A stretch of DNA of 64,000 nucleotides from assembly GCF_048544455.1 (NCBI RefSeq), contig NC_133535.1, forward strand, positions 82,956,120-83,020,119, given 5' to 3'. This DNA comes from Silene latifolia. Taxonomy: Eukaryota; Streptophyta; Magnoliopsida; Caryophyllales; Caryophyllaceae. Shown here piece after piece: positions 1 to 10,526 of this stretch; the stretch's first letter is position 1; every line of letters begins with the position of its first letter. Both the position numbers and the translations under genes were made by a program. Below the pieces are notes generated by a model. It saw only the letters and a list, made by a program, of their open reading frames with translations. It did not search any database and was not told where the DNA came from.

Positions 1-900
1 AAGCATTTTTTCGCCGCTGAGCGTGGCTGTCAAAAGACCGCTGCCGTTGTCCACAGATCGGCTGGGCATACGCAGGTGGGCCATGTCCACATGCCGCTTT
101 CATCTTTTGCCTAATCACTTTAACCTGTTCTATCATATCCTGTACCATTTGTGGTCCTAAAACCATTACCTTAGCTCTATCATCCCAACAAATCGAACTC
201 CTACACCTCCTCCCATACAAAGCCTCGAACGGAGCCATCCCAATACTCGTGTGGTAGCTGTTGTTGTAAGAAAACTCGATCAAACCCAACCTATCTTCCC
301 AACTACCACCAAACTCCATCACACAAGCTCGCAACATATCCTCCAATGTCTTGATAGTTCTCTCTGTCTGTCCATCTGTTGCAGGATGAAAAATAGTGCT
401 CATCTTCAAGGTAGTTCCCATCATCTCTTGCAACTCTTGCCAAAACCGAGAAATAAACCTCGCATCTCGATCTGACACAATGTCCATTGGGACTCCATGT
501 AACCTTACCACATTCTTCCTGTACCCATTAGCCAACTGAACCTTACTCCATGTATCTTTCATTGGAATAAAGTGAGGTGACTTAGTTAAACGGTCAACTA
601 TCACCCATATCATGTTAATACCCTGCTGACTCCTCGGTAAACCTACTATAAAGTCCATGGTGATAGACTCCCATTTCCACTCACGTACCTCAAGAGACTG
701 AATCTTACCTTGTGGTCGTCGCTGCTCTCCCTTAACTCTTTGACATGTCAAACATCGAGCCACGAACTCAGCTGTTTCCTTTTTCATCCCAGGCCACCAG
801 AAAGTCTTCTTCAAATATCTGTACTATTGAATACTTACAAGTAAACAATTGGCTGTTGTCACCACTCGGATATACTGAATACGGTGTGCAATGAGCCTCT
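1..900 (-). pseudogene. Ty3/gypsy (chromovirus-type) integrase, decayed, runs off left edge
   Basis: Read on the minus strand this is the integrase part of a gypsy polyprotein, which inserts retroelement cDNA into the host chromosome. The zinc-binding end survives as CLTCQRVK. The catalytic core shows D (MDFIVG), D (SDRDARF) and E (DGQTERTIK) in the D,D(35)E order. Downstream comes the common plant gypsy stretch APFEALYGRRCRS with ICWDD. Near 830-900 a frameshift and a short inserted stretch separate it from the RNase H end. Near 1-90 the C-terminal part deviates after MKAA. No long open frame remains, so it is non-functional. The wording of the core resembles Tekay/Del-type chromoviruses; that lineage call is from memory and unproven. 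It is the 3' continuation of the RT-RNase H remnant at 917-2556. Confidence 0.85.
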
Positions 901-916
901 GTCATGATTAGCTTTT

Positions 917-2137
917 TCAGCTCCTCATCTCAAGGGGCACACACCATCTCCCATCAAATCGAACACTCCCATCAGAATGAATAGAGAACTGGGACACTGT
1001 CCCTTTCTTTACTCCAGCTCTCCACATCTGAATCTTAGAATCCAGAGCCTGCTTCCAGCGAATATCATCATAAAGATGCAGCTCCACTGTCAAGTCTCCT
1101 CTAGCATCCCCTTTTTGTATCACATGTATCCCCATCTTTCCCACTTCACCTCTCAACCTCTTCAAAGACATCACTGTGCATAAGGAATGCACACTCTTGC
1201 TACTCAACGCATCAGCCACAACGTTTTCTTTCCCCATATGGTATATGATATCCATGTCATAGTCTCCTATAAGCTCCATCCACCTCCGCTGTCTCTTGTT
1301 CAACTCCTTTTAAGTAAAGATGTACTTGAGACTCTTGTGATTTGAAAACACCTTAAAGGTCACCCCATAAAGATAGTGTCTCCAAATCTTGAGAGCAAAC
1401 ATGACTGCACCTAACTCTAGATCATGTGTCGGATAGTTCACCTCATAAGGCTTCAATTGCCTAGAAGCATAGGAAATAACTTTCCCGTTCTGCATCAACA
1501 CAAAACCCAACCCATTCTTTGAAGCATCTCTATACACCTCAAAGTTGTACTTGAGACTCTTGTGATCTGAAAACACCTTAAAGGTCGCCCCATAAAGATA
1601 GTGTCTCCAAATCTTGAGAGCAAACACGACTGCACCTAACTCTAGATCATGTGTCGGATAGTTCTCCTCATAAGGCTTCAATTGCCTAGAAGCATAGGAA
1701 ATGACTTTCCCGTTCTGCATCAACACAAAACCCAACCCATTCTTTGAAGCATCTGTATACACCTCAAAGTTCTCACACCCTTCAGGTAAAGCTAAGACTG
1801 AAGCTGTGGTCAAACGCTCCTTTAATGTTTGACGCTGTCTCACAACTTTCTCCCACCGAAACCTGTTCTCTTTCCTTATCAACGCTGTCATAGGTCTAGC
1901 GATCTTTGAAAAGTCTTTCACGAACCGACGATAGTACCCTGCCAAACCCAAAAAACTCCTGATCTCGGCCACATTGTTTGGTGCTTCCCACTTAGACACT
2001 GCCTCTATCTTGGTAGGATCCAAAGATACACCCTCTTTAGAAATCACATGCCCCAGAAAGGCAACTTCCTCGAGCCAGAACTCACACTTAGACAACTTTG
2101 CATACAGCTGATTGTCGCGCAAAGTTTGTAACACCAA
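917..2137 (-). pseudogene. Ty3/gypsy RT C-terminus and RNase H with an in-frame duplication
   Basis: The minus strand continues the polyprotein. The RT connection ([17 protein letters not shown], then [20 protein letters not shown]) leads into RNase H. That domain starts as [18 protein letters not shown] and ends at ENVVADALS. RNase H degrades the RNA strand during reverse transcription. Two features break the domain. A 75-residue segment from FEVYTDAS to DHKSLKY is present twice in tandem. A single codon change makes a TAA stop near 1310, where relatives have CAA. The second copy carries SNHKSLKY for SDHKSLKY, losing an acidic residue. Translation on either side of the stop is in one frame. 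The first residue of the open stretch is arbitrary because the frame continues upstream. Confidence 0.85.
1321..1770 (-). repeat. 225-bp tandem duplication inside RNase H
   Basis: Bases 1321-1545 and 1546-1770 are near-identical direct copies, exactly 225 bp apart. That is 75 codons, so the reading frame is kept. Only scattered substitutions distinguish them, for example the codons giving DHKSLKY versus NHKSLKY. Both copies start with tgtacttgagactcttgtga on the plus strand. Confidence 0.95.
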
Positions 2138-2149
2138 CTTTAAGTGCTC

Positions 2150-2556
2150 CTAATGCTCCTCCTTAGTCTTGGAATAGACTAAGATATCATCTATGAATAC
2201 CACCATAAACTGATCCAAAAACTGATTGAAGACCCGTTTCATCAAATCCATAAACACTTCCGGTGCATTAGACAACCCAAACGGCATCACCACATACTCA
2301 CAATGACCATACCTCGATCGAAAAGCTATCTTCGGTATGTCCTCATCCCGAATCCTCACCTGATGGTACCCTGATCTCAGATCAATCTTTGAAAAGACGC
2401 CTGCCCCCATTTTGCTGGTCAAACAGATCATCTATCTTTGGCAAATGATACTTGTTCTTCAATGTAACACTGTTCAGCTCCCTGTAGTCGATACACAACC
2501 TCAAACTCCCATCTTTCTTTTTCACAAACAGAACTGGTGCTCCCCACGGTGATACA
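2150..2556 (-). pseudogene. Ty3/gypsy reverse transcriptase core, 5' truncated
   Basis: The minus strand encodes the RT fingers and palm. [19 protein letters not shown] and CIDYRELN are followed by [12 protein letters not shown], then [13 protein letters not shown] and the catalytic [11 protein letters not shown] (the YxDD box written FIDD). A frameshift near 2415 separates IDDLFDQ from the following [11 protein letters not shown]. An in-frame TAG at 2150-2152 cuts it from the connection domain. Similarity to gypsy RT stops abruptly near 2556. No protease or gag is attached, so the element is truncated there and abuts unrelated sequence. Confidence 0.85.
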
Positions 2557-2849
2557 CTAGGTCAAAAGACAGGGACCCGAGCATCCCGTAAGGACAAAAG
2601 ACCCCAGAACCACCAAAGTCACCCCAACAGAACAGTGAGTCGGCCAACATACAATGCATACATGACAAACAAGCACAGTACGCACAGTAAGTACACAACA
2701 AAGAAAAAGACATAAACATTACTGGCCCCCAGAACGGAGCAAGAGCAAAAGTTAAATGATTTTTCAAATAAATAAAACAAAGCCAAATGCCTCATAGGGC
2801 TAAGGCCAAAAAGTAACAAACTACAATTAACTAGAGGGCATTCCCTCGT
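2557..2849. other. Junction and 3' flank of the antisense extra gene
   Basis: This stretch lies between the chromovirus break and the stop codon of the pseudogene to the right. On the minus strand it would be the 3' untranslated part of that gene. Short open frames here have no recognisable content. I see no further feature. Confidence 0.35.
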
Positions 2850-4759
2850 CTAATCAGCCTGAGCTGGAATAGGCACCTCATCAGGAATAGGAGCAGCAAC
2901 AGAGTCAGGGACGTCTTCCTCCACCTACACCACCTCTTCAATAGGAACACCCCCCCCCTTAGCAAGAGCCTCCTCCTCCTCCTCTGCCATCAGGTCATTG
3001 ATAATGCTGAAGTCGGGCTGAACGAGGAAGGTCTCAGCAAACCGCCTCTCCTCCTATGCTAGATTCCAAGTGGTGTGCGTACCAGGTTAGAACTCCCGCA
3101 TACACTTGATCTTTGACTGCCAGGCGCCATACAGTAGGCCATCCAGAAGCAGCTACTTCAGCGTATGCACCTAATCCTTGGCAGCAGCAAGGTTATCAGC
3201 TAAGGAGGAGTTGGAACTCTGTGCCTTCACCAGCTGAGCTTGAGTTTGTGCCAGCTGTGAATGGGCAGTGCTCTTCTATTCGGCGGCAGAAGAGAGCTTA
3301 GCCTCAATATCAACAACCCGTTGGTTGAGGTTGTTAACCTCGCCCATCAGCTGAAGACTCTGTAAGAAGAGAAACAACAGCTATAAGTAACCCACCTCAA
3401 CAAGAACAAAAAACAAAAATAGAGACAGTTGTACTTACAGGAAAGGCAGTTTCAACTAAGATATCCAGCATCTCAGACATGGGTTTGGTACTTAGCTTCT
3501 GGGCCGTAGCAGGGAGGAGGAACTGTTTTAGCTGAGGCCAAAGAGGAATACCAGCCTTACCACCATATCCACGAGGGAAATGGAGGAGAGTCATAGAGTT
3601 GGGCAGAGGCGCCCTGGGATGTACCGAGGCCAAAAGAGGAACAGATTCTGTTCCGGCTTAGGAGCCGAAGCAGTCTTTTTCTTTGGAGCGGGTTGGGAGG
3701 CAGAGGAAGCAAGTTTTCTCTTCTTCAATTCCATTGTTAAGTCAGAATAGAAAGGGGATTTGCCTAAGAAAAATGGTCATCGTACCAGTTAGACAGTGTA
3801 AACTAAATACAACAGACATTAAAAACAAAAGACAAGTGTCTGACCAGACGACATCGAGGGTTCCGTCTCAGAATCCTTTTCTAAGTTAGAGGGAGTTTCT
3901 TCTTCTTCCCTTCCTTCTTCATGAGGCTCCTGATCCTCTTCTTCTTCTTCATCCACCTTGAGCGGATGGGAGGAGGAACCTGAGGTTTGCAAGGCAAGGA
4001 GGGCAGGGAATGTTTTAGCTTGCAGAGGAAGGCTGAGGAGCCTGGTCACCACAGTGAGATCTTTGGTAGGAGTTGGTTGCAACAAGTCTGCAAGAAAAAG
4101 CCAGTAAGAACATTGAGATCAAAAGGAAGAACAGAACATTGACAACAGAAATAACCTTCAACCGGAACCCACATATCGAACAAATAATTAGGGGTAGGGG
4201 AGATTGTGTCAGTTTTGACAAAGATGTAGCGCTTGAACCAGCCCTCATCCCTCACTTTGGGAGGAAGGATCACCCCCGAGTTCATTTTATTATAGGATTT
4301 GAGGGTCACTTGGCTATGCTTGACGGATCTGTAGGTATACAGCGTCGCCAGATCGCCAAAGGTCATACCCAAGTTATAATCTTCATCTAGAATGTACAAC
4401 AAGACCAGTACATGCCATGCATACGACTTGAGTTGACAAATCGCCAGCTTGTTAAAGGAAAGCACCCGCTGAAGCAGAGAAGGCAGAGGGAACGACAAAC
4501 CCAAATGAGATGGATACTTATAGAGGCAAGTCCACCCAGGACAGTAGAAGTCAAAAGCTTCACCAGGTTGGGGAAGATGGATCTCCACATGGTTATCCAG
4601 CTCAAATTTCTACTTCACCTTTGAAACATCGGAGTGAGCATAAAAGGAGTCACACAGGAACAGCTCAGAAAGAACTCCGATGGATCCAAAGGAAGTAGAG
4701 GCAGAAGGGGGTGATGGAGAAGCACGGGATGAAGGGCGGCGAGTAGATTTTTTGGTCAC
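2850..4759 (-). pseudogene. Antisense extra gene of a Tat-type element (Transposase_28-like plus coiled coil), decayed
   Basis: The minus strand holds a multi-exon remnant. The first exon would start at 4757-4759, where a GTG sits in the place expected for ATG. It has a Ser/Pro-rich leader, an in-frame TAG, then a globular stretch (GLSFPLPSLLQRVL, AWHVLVLLYILDED, GWFKRYIFVKT). That stretch resembles the putative gypsy-type transposon domain PF04195. A spliceable intron follows (GTTATTTC to TTGCAG). The next exon is strongly acidic (EEEEED). Later exons carry a basic KKRK/PKKK stretch and a coiled coil rich in A, Q and L (VNNLNQRVVDIEAKLSSAA). Several stops and at least one frameshift are present. 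A TATA box lies about 105 bp upstream. Extra genes of this type, antisense to gag-pol next to the 3' LTR, are known in Tat elements. The domain name is a memory-based inference. Confidence 0.6.
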
Positions 4760-4862
4760 GGTGAATGAAAATTAAGAATAAGAGAAGAGAGGGAGGGAGA
4801 AAAGTACTTGAGGAAAGGCTTTTTTTGGAAAAGAGAGAAGGGAAGAGATAAGGGATTGGGAG

Positions 4863-4870
4863 TATTTATA
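4863..4870 (-). promoter_or_regulatory. TATA box of the antisense extra gene
   Basis: The minus strand reads TATAAATA about 105 bp upstream of the mutated start codon at 4757-4759. A pyrimidine-rich leader lies between, as expected for a plant promoter and 5' UTR. Confidence 0.5.
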
Positions 4871-5054
4871 AAGAGGGAAGTTGAAAGAGGATAGTGTTGG
4901 ATGTTGAGAAGGAAATCGTGGGGAAGTGGATAGAGGCAGTTGGGAAGATAGGCGGCGTGGTATTGATGAGACTCCTCTGACAGTCCGATTTTTTAGGGAA
5001 AGCAATTCCCATCATTACATTAAGCAAGTGGATGACAATTACTTTGGGGGTAAT

Positions 5055-5627
5055 TGTTTGGGTTATTTTTCACCTAAAATCCACTTGATGACATGGCAGC
5101 CAATCATTGTAGCAGAACAAGAGCAATGGATCGATGACGTGACCAAGAGATATCTTAAGCGAATTCCACACAAAGCCGCAGTCCAACGCAAGTTGAACAA
5201 AACCCACGAGACTCGGTCAAATAACAAATTCCACAAAAATAAGGAAGTTGAGCAGAAATAGGGAGTACGCGCTGAGGAAGAGTGGGTCAAAATGAACAAC
5301 TATAAATACCAAGCGAGGAGAAGGCAACAACACATTCATTTATTCACTCACACACACTTCAAGTCTCCATTCCAGAAAAATATCACTTATCAACATAAAA
5401 GGGCATTATACTTTATTTTCCATCATAATTGTATCATTACGTTGTTCCTCCTCAGTACCCCAGAAGTTATAGTGCATACATTTGGCGGGATACCGACTCC
5501 CCCCGCGGTTTTTTCAACATTTGGGTTTTCCGTGTCACCAATTTCTTGTGCCCTTTACTTTTTTGCATTTTTTATTTTGTTCCGTCAGTTTGCAAGTACA
5601 TTCACACTACCTTAAAATCGACTAACA
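5055..5627 (+). mobile_element. Probable 3' LTR remnant of a Tat-type element
   Basis: The segment starts TGTTTGGG just after a G-rich tract (actttggggg, 5041-5050) that fits a polypurine tract, and ends ACTAACA. TATAAATA lies at 5301-5308, near mid-length as in an LTR. It sits beside an antisense extra gene, which is the 3'-end layout of Tat elements. No second copy is in the window, so both ends are inferred. A decayed copia gag begins immediately to the right. Confidence 0.45.
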
Positions 5628-5635
5628 ATAGACCG

Positions 5636-5902
5636 CTTTAGACTACCTAAGACAAAGTAACCATTAGGTAATTTTTTTATCAAAGCAATCGTCCTGAATA
5701 TAGTCATCCTCTTTCTTTTCATAGGATGTACCTTCAGTTGACGCAACCAAAATTTTGATTGGTCCATTCTGAATAATTCTCCAACACTCCCAATCCTGTC
5801 CCTTCATATAGTGTGTCATCATGTTTTTTCAAAGACTATAATTTTCCCATCAAAGATAGGACATTTGAGATATTTGGAATCCATTTCACACGTGTAAGAC
5901 AT
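5636..5902 (-). pseudogene. Ty1/copia gag N-terminus, truncated and frameshifted
   Basis: The minus strand starts ATG at 5902 and encodes KYLKCPIFDGK, followed out of frame by matches to the copia gag pattern with aromatic and Trp residues (QDWECWRIIQNGPI equivalent). Gag packages the element RNA into particles. Stops and at least one frameshift disrupt it, and it ends near 5636 where the LTR remnant begins. It lies directly 3' of the primer-binding site and LTR of the same element. Confidence 0.65.
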
Positions 5903-5977
5903 CGAAAATAAAGAAAAATAAAATAATGTAGAATAGACGGATCAACCTCTCTGCGGTTAGGCAATCAAGAGCACAAG

Positions 5978-5989
5978 GCTCTGATACTA
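5978..5989 (-). other. Primer-binding site (initiator tRNA-Met type) of the copia element
   Basis: The minus strand reads TAGTATCAGAGC, one base from the usual TGGTATCAGAGC complementary to initiator tRNA-Met. It lies 2 bp inside the LTR edge at 5992. Confidence 0.75.
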
Positions 5990-5991
5990 AT

Positions 5992-7689
5992 TGTAGAGTC
6001 TATTGATCTCGAAATACTCAAGAGGGGGGGGGGGGGTGTTGAATTGAGTATGCCCACTTTTAAATCTTGTCCGTATAAGCGTGTATATATATGTAATTTG
6101 ATAGTACAAATTTATTGATTAAATTAAACTATTAAATTACTTGCAAGATATAAAACAAACGTAAAGAAAAGATGCAAGGGATACACGATATTTAAGTGGT
6201 TAAGCTTCACACGTCGAAGCCTACGTCCACTATTCTCGATTAATTATTTTAGTACATTTCTACGGATTACAAAATAATCAACCCAACTCGTAAAACTAAC
6301 TCTAGTTGTAACTCACTTTGAGTATTGTTAAATAGCCGACTATCTTACGCTAATAAGAAAGCACTTGATTGTTCTTCTAATTGTTCACACAATTAAATGA
6401 GTAAGAAACAATATGAATCACTATTATCTTATAACGATTTTCTTATAAATAATTGCAATATGAAGAGAACGGCTTTTCAAAAGACTTAATTTTCAAAAAG
6501 AAAATAAAACACTTGATATGTTTGAAAAGGGTTTTTGATTCGAAAAGTTGTTTCAAATAAATGATAAAGCATTGTATTTATACTGTAGAGGCGATTTAGG
6601 TTTCCATCCAAAAACCCTAGATGTATCGTGTAGATTAATGAGCAAGAAAGAGATCTATTATCTTTATTTAATCCAATAATATCTTGGCAAAAGATATAAA
6701 ATAAATATAAGGAGATAAAATATCTTTAACAAATATTTATCTAAGATCTTTACCTTAACCCTAGATATGGTGAGGATCTCGTGTGTAGTATATGGCAAAA
6801 AGGAGATCCAATCTTTATTAATTAATCTAACAAAATCTTAGTAAAAGATATAGAATAAATCTAGATAACCATAAAGATATAAAATATCTCTAATAATAAT
6901 CTTGTTAGATTTACCCTAATCTTTACTTGCACAAGGAGTATACACGAGTAAAAGGCGGCTCATAAGCCCACTTCTTATGTGTAAAACCCTAGGCAAGATA
7001 TTAGGTTAGATAATTAGGGTTTAGGTATGAGTATCTAGAATACCCTAGTTAGCCACCAATAAATAACTCATAAGTTGTTACATAAGTCGACTAATCTCAT
7101 GGGTTACCATCTAATCATAACTGAATTTTAAGTGCAAACTTTAATCTACTATAAATAGGGTTTTCTTTTAAAGATTATAAAGATAAGATTTGAAAAACTA
7201 TATTTAAAACCCTTTTAAAAATAAGCCGTGCGTATTTATTTATTGCAGCTAAAAGTTATAGTTAAAACACCTATAACTTTGCAATGTTATAGCTAAAACA
7301 ACTATAACTTTACTTACCAAAACTATTTCTTTAAATACCATTTTAAGACGACACCCTACGCTATCTAATCTTCCTGGAGATCTTCAATATAGGATTCATC
7401 TTTTGTATTTGGTTATCATGAGCTCTTCTTGAACTTCACTTGATCATCACTTTGAATATAAGACTTACATCTTGAATATAAAGTATTTCTTTAGTTTGCT
7501 TGATCATCACTTGTATTCTTGATCATGAGATTTAGTTTGAATTCACTTGGATCAATAATAATCAATGCTAAATTGTAATGGAGTCAAATCTATAAAGACT
7601 AACAAATAATTACGAGCAACAAGTATATACAATTTATAACACTCTTGTCATCATCAAAACATAAACCTATATGACTATATGGTCCAACA
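5992..7689 (-). mobile_element. Ty1/copia 5' LTR (1698 bp)
   Basis: On the minus strand the LTR runs from TGTTGGACC at 7689 to GACTCTACA at 5992 and is followed by the PBS and gag remnant. A TATA-like TATAAATA sits near 6575-6585. A G-run and the phrase for tgaattgagta lie near the U5 end, as in other plant copia LTRs. Its outer edge abuts a gypsy LTR cut at 7690. The partner 3' LTR is not in the window. No coding sequence is seen inside. Confidence 0.75.
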
Positions 7690-8977
7690 ATAAGACCACC
7701 GTGTGACATGACTCTGACCATGGCTCTGCCGTGACCTCATCGGACCTGCCTTTGACCACCGTTGAACGCTAGTCTAGGGTTGTTGGATGTGCGTTTAAAC
7801 CGTGTTTAAGACACGGGTTATGAGTTGTGTGACCTAGGCTTGGATTGGTTGGGTGGCTAGTGTGGTGTCGCCTATCAAGGGAGGTTTTGGGTGGCTAAAG
7901 GTGGTGGTTTGGGTGTGGCTAACTGGAAATTCACAGGGGTTGATGGTTGTTGCGGTTTTGTTGTTGTTAATTGTGTAATTGGTAGATGTAGGACCTTGGT
8001 GCTCAACTAAGACTGTGACCAGGGGTGGCGACATAACTGGTGGAACCATCGTGGGCCAGGGGAGACCACAGTGGTGGCTTCTGTGGTGCATGGTGGTTGT
8101 ATTTAGGTCGTGTTGTGTGTTGTTGTGATGAAGGTGTCATGTGTGGGGTTGTTAGGGCATGGTGGTGAGGCCGTATTTGGTGGTTGGTGTTGGTAGTTGA
8201 TGCGTGGCAAGGTTGGTGGCTATGGCGGCTCATGGTGGGGGTGGTTATTGGAGGTGTTAGTTGTCGGGTTTGGCCATAAACACGGGTTTCGAGAGGTTGT
8301 TCAAGGGGCTTCAACACGGGTTAAACCGTGTGTTGTGAGTGTGTTTATGGGGCTTGAATATGGGTTTAACACGGGTTGGGTTGTGATGTTGGGGCTTGTT
8401 AAGATGGGTTTTTTATTTAGTAATTTACGTTTGTTAATAATAATAATAAATTGTAATTAATTAATAATTAAGAGTGTGATGTAATTAGTAATCAATATTA
8501 CTTATCTTAGGTGACGGGTTTGTTGAGAGTACTTTTGATTGCCTTGCCTTGCCTTGCTTTGCTTTGCTTGGATTGCTATTTGGGAGTATTTGCTGAAAAG
8601 GTAGGATATATACTCAGTTAGATCGTCTTAATGTGTTGTATTTATTTTGTGAGCATTGTGTGGTTATTTAAAAATAGCTTCTAGTTGAATTGTGGTGTGA
8701 ATTATATTCCATGATCAGTTATATTGAATTGTGAGCAATCATCAGTTTTTATTGTTGTGTATGGATAAGTATAATTGGAAGGCCCCAGGTTTAGTCTCTG
8801 GTGGATTGTTTGAGTATTGGAAGGCCCCAGGCTATGAGTCTCTGGATGATAATGTGATTGAGCTTAGGGGTTGTAGCATTTGTATTTTGAAATATATACA
8901 TATTGTGCTCGTTTATTTCTACTGTTTATTTATCCTACTCGACCTTTTGGTTAATGTGTATAAATGAGGGTGTTACA
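7690..8977 (+). mobile_element. Element F: 5'-truncated Ty3/gypsy LTR
   Basis: The LTR ends GGGTGTTACA at 8977, 3 bp before a PBS. Its left part is missing where the copia LTR abuts. Phrases such as gaccaccgttga are shared with the LTR of element G, so the two belong to related families. A (CCTTG)n-like pentanucleotide run lies at about 8540-8571. Open frames in this stretch are low-complexity and not credible genes. Confidence 0.7.
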
Positions 8978-8980
8978 AAG

Positions 8981-9735
8981 TGGTATCAGAGACAGGTTCC
9001 TCAGGCCTAAACTAATGAACCTAATGAACGTAGGTGTGTCTAATAAAATGAACTCGGGAAGAAACCGTTAGGAGCCCCCTTAGGCTTGGGATGAGTAGAG
9101 GGCCCCTCACACCAAACTTCTGGCCCTTTCAGTTTTGAACCGGTTACCTTGAAAGAAAATTGAAGAATAAGGTAATTAAAATAAAGTTGTATTAATTCTT
9201 AAGAGTCAATTGTTTGCCTTAGGATGAGAATTGCTAACCTTGTTGCAGGATGCGGGTAGAGGTAAGTATTGTGAGGTGGTATAAATGGCCTAAGGCTGCG
9301 TGATATGGAAGTAATATTGAAATTTTTGCAATTTGGGTGATCATATGAATTGTGTGGTGGATTGAATTATGAATTTGTTTACATACATGAGAATGCTTAT
9401 ACTAAATCTTAGTTGGATGTTTCACATACTTGGATGTTGTGTGATATGTGTAGTAGAATTAATATGTCTAGTGATATGCGGATTTTTTTAAAGTGTTAAA
9501 GTGTATGGTGTTAGTATTTATGGCGTGGGTGTTGGACTCAAAGTTTTGCCGTGAGATAACTAAGGTCGTGGAGGCCGTAGTGGCCGTGGGGTGGAATCAC
9601 CGTGGTTGACTGGCTTTTGACCAGTCCAGTGAAGTGTCAACCACATGTTGTTTTGTTTGCATGGATATTTATTTTAAACCTTATGCCACATTTCTTAAGT
9701 GGAAGCTTATGTGTTTTATGTTGTTTTATAGAAAC
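8981..9735 (+). other. Element F PBS (8981-8991) and leader
   Basis: TGGTATCAGAG matches the initiator tRNA-Met PBS. The leader shares the phrase ctaataaaatgaac with the leaders of G (from 12455) and D (minus strand from 50625). This groups the three as one gypsy family cluster. No other gene is seen before gag. Confidence 0.7.
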
Positions 9736-10526
9736 ATGCCTCCAAAGAAATTTGTACCCACTGCCATGTCCCAGGAGGAGGTAGATCGTCTAATCTTTAC
9801 AAATGAGGCCTTAACTGCTGCACCGAAGGCAAAAGGGTCAGTTTTGGATCCATCAAAGATGAGTGCTATAATTGCGAGGCATAAGCCAACCAAATATAAT
9901 GGTTTGGGGGAGCCATCTCTTTTGGGGGAATGGTGTTGAGAGTTTGATAATATCTTTGAGTTGCTGGGCTGTCTGGGGGAGCTACAAGTAGACCAAGCTG
10001 CATTTTATTTAAAAGGGAAAGCTGGTTTGTGGTGGACTCGTCATAAGGAGGCCATCAAAGAAGTTGCTGCAAATAATGGGAGTGACTATGTGAAGTTGAA
10101 GGGTTTCAAGAATATCTTAATGCCTACCTTTGTTCCTAAGCATATCACGAGCAGGATGATAGTGGAGTTTGATGCTTTGAAGATGACAGACGATATAACA
10201 GCGGAGACTTATCACAACAGGTTCATGGAACTAGCTGATTATGTGTCTTATCTTAACTTTACTCCAGAGATACTATCATTGAGATTTGAGAAGGGTTTGA
10301 CAACCAACATCAAGAAGAGGCTCACAACTGGTGAGCCAGGCAACATGGATGTGATTTATCAGCGAGCTGGGCACGGTGAAAGAGTTGTTAATATGCTAAA
10401 AGAAGAAAAGAAGGAGAAAGGTGAGAAAACGAAGGATGAGGCTACGAGTGAGGGTGTTGGAAGCAAGAAGCAAAATTCTAATCAATTCCTTTCATATTTC
10501 TCAAGTAGCGCGCCAGCTGGAGGTTT
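9736..10526 (+). pseudogene. gag: Element F gag (Ty3/gypsy chromovirus-type), interrupted
   Basis: The frame starts at ATG 9736 (MPPKKFVPTAMSQEEVD), a common start for chromovirus-type gags. It contains the retrotransposon gag domain (AAFYLKGKAGLWWTRHK, then FVPKHITSRMIVEFDALK and YHNRFMELADY). An in-frame TGA at 9937-9939 breaks it. After about 250 residues it is cut at 10526 by the LTR of element G, so the zinc knuckle, protease and pol are absent here. The last residues of the open frame come from G and are not part of the gene. It would form the virus-like particle. Confidence 0.85.

Noticed and set aside
8003..8317. His/Thr/Pro-rich open frame on the minus strand of the F LTR
   Set aside because: Low-complexity translation of a GT-rich LTR; no homologue recognised.
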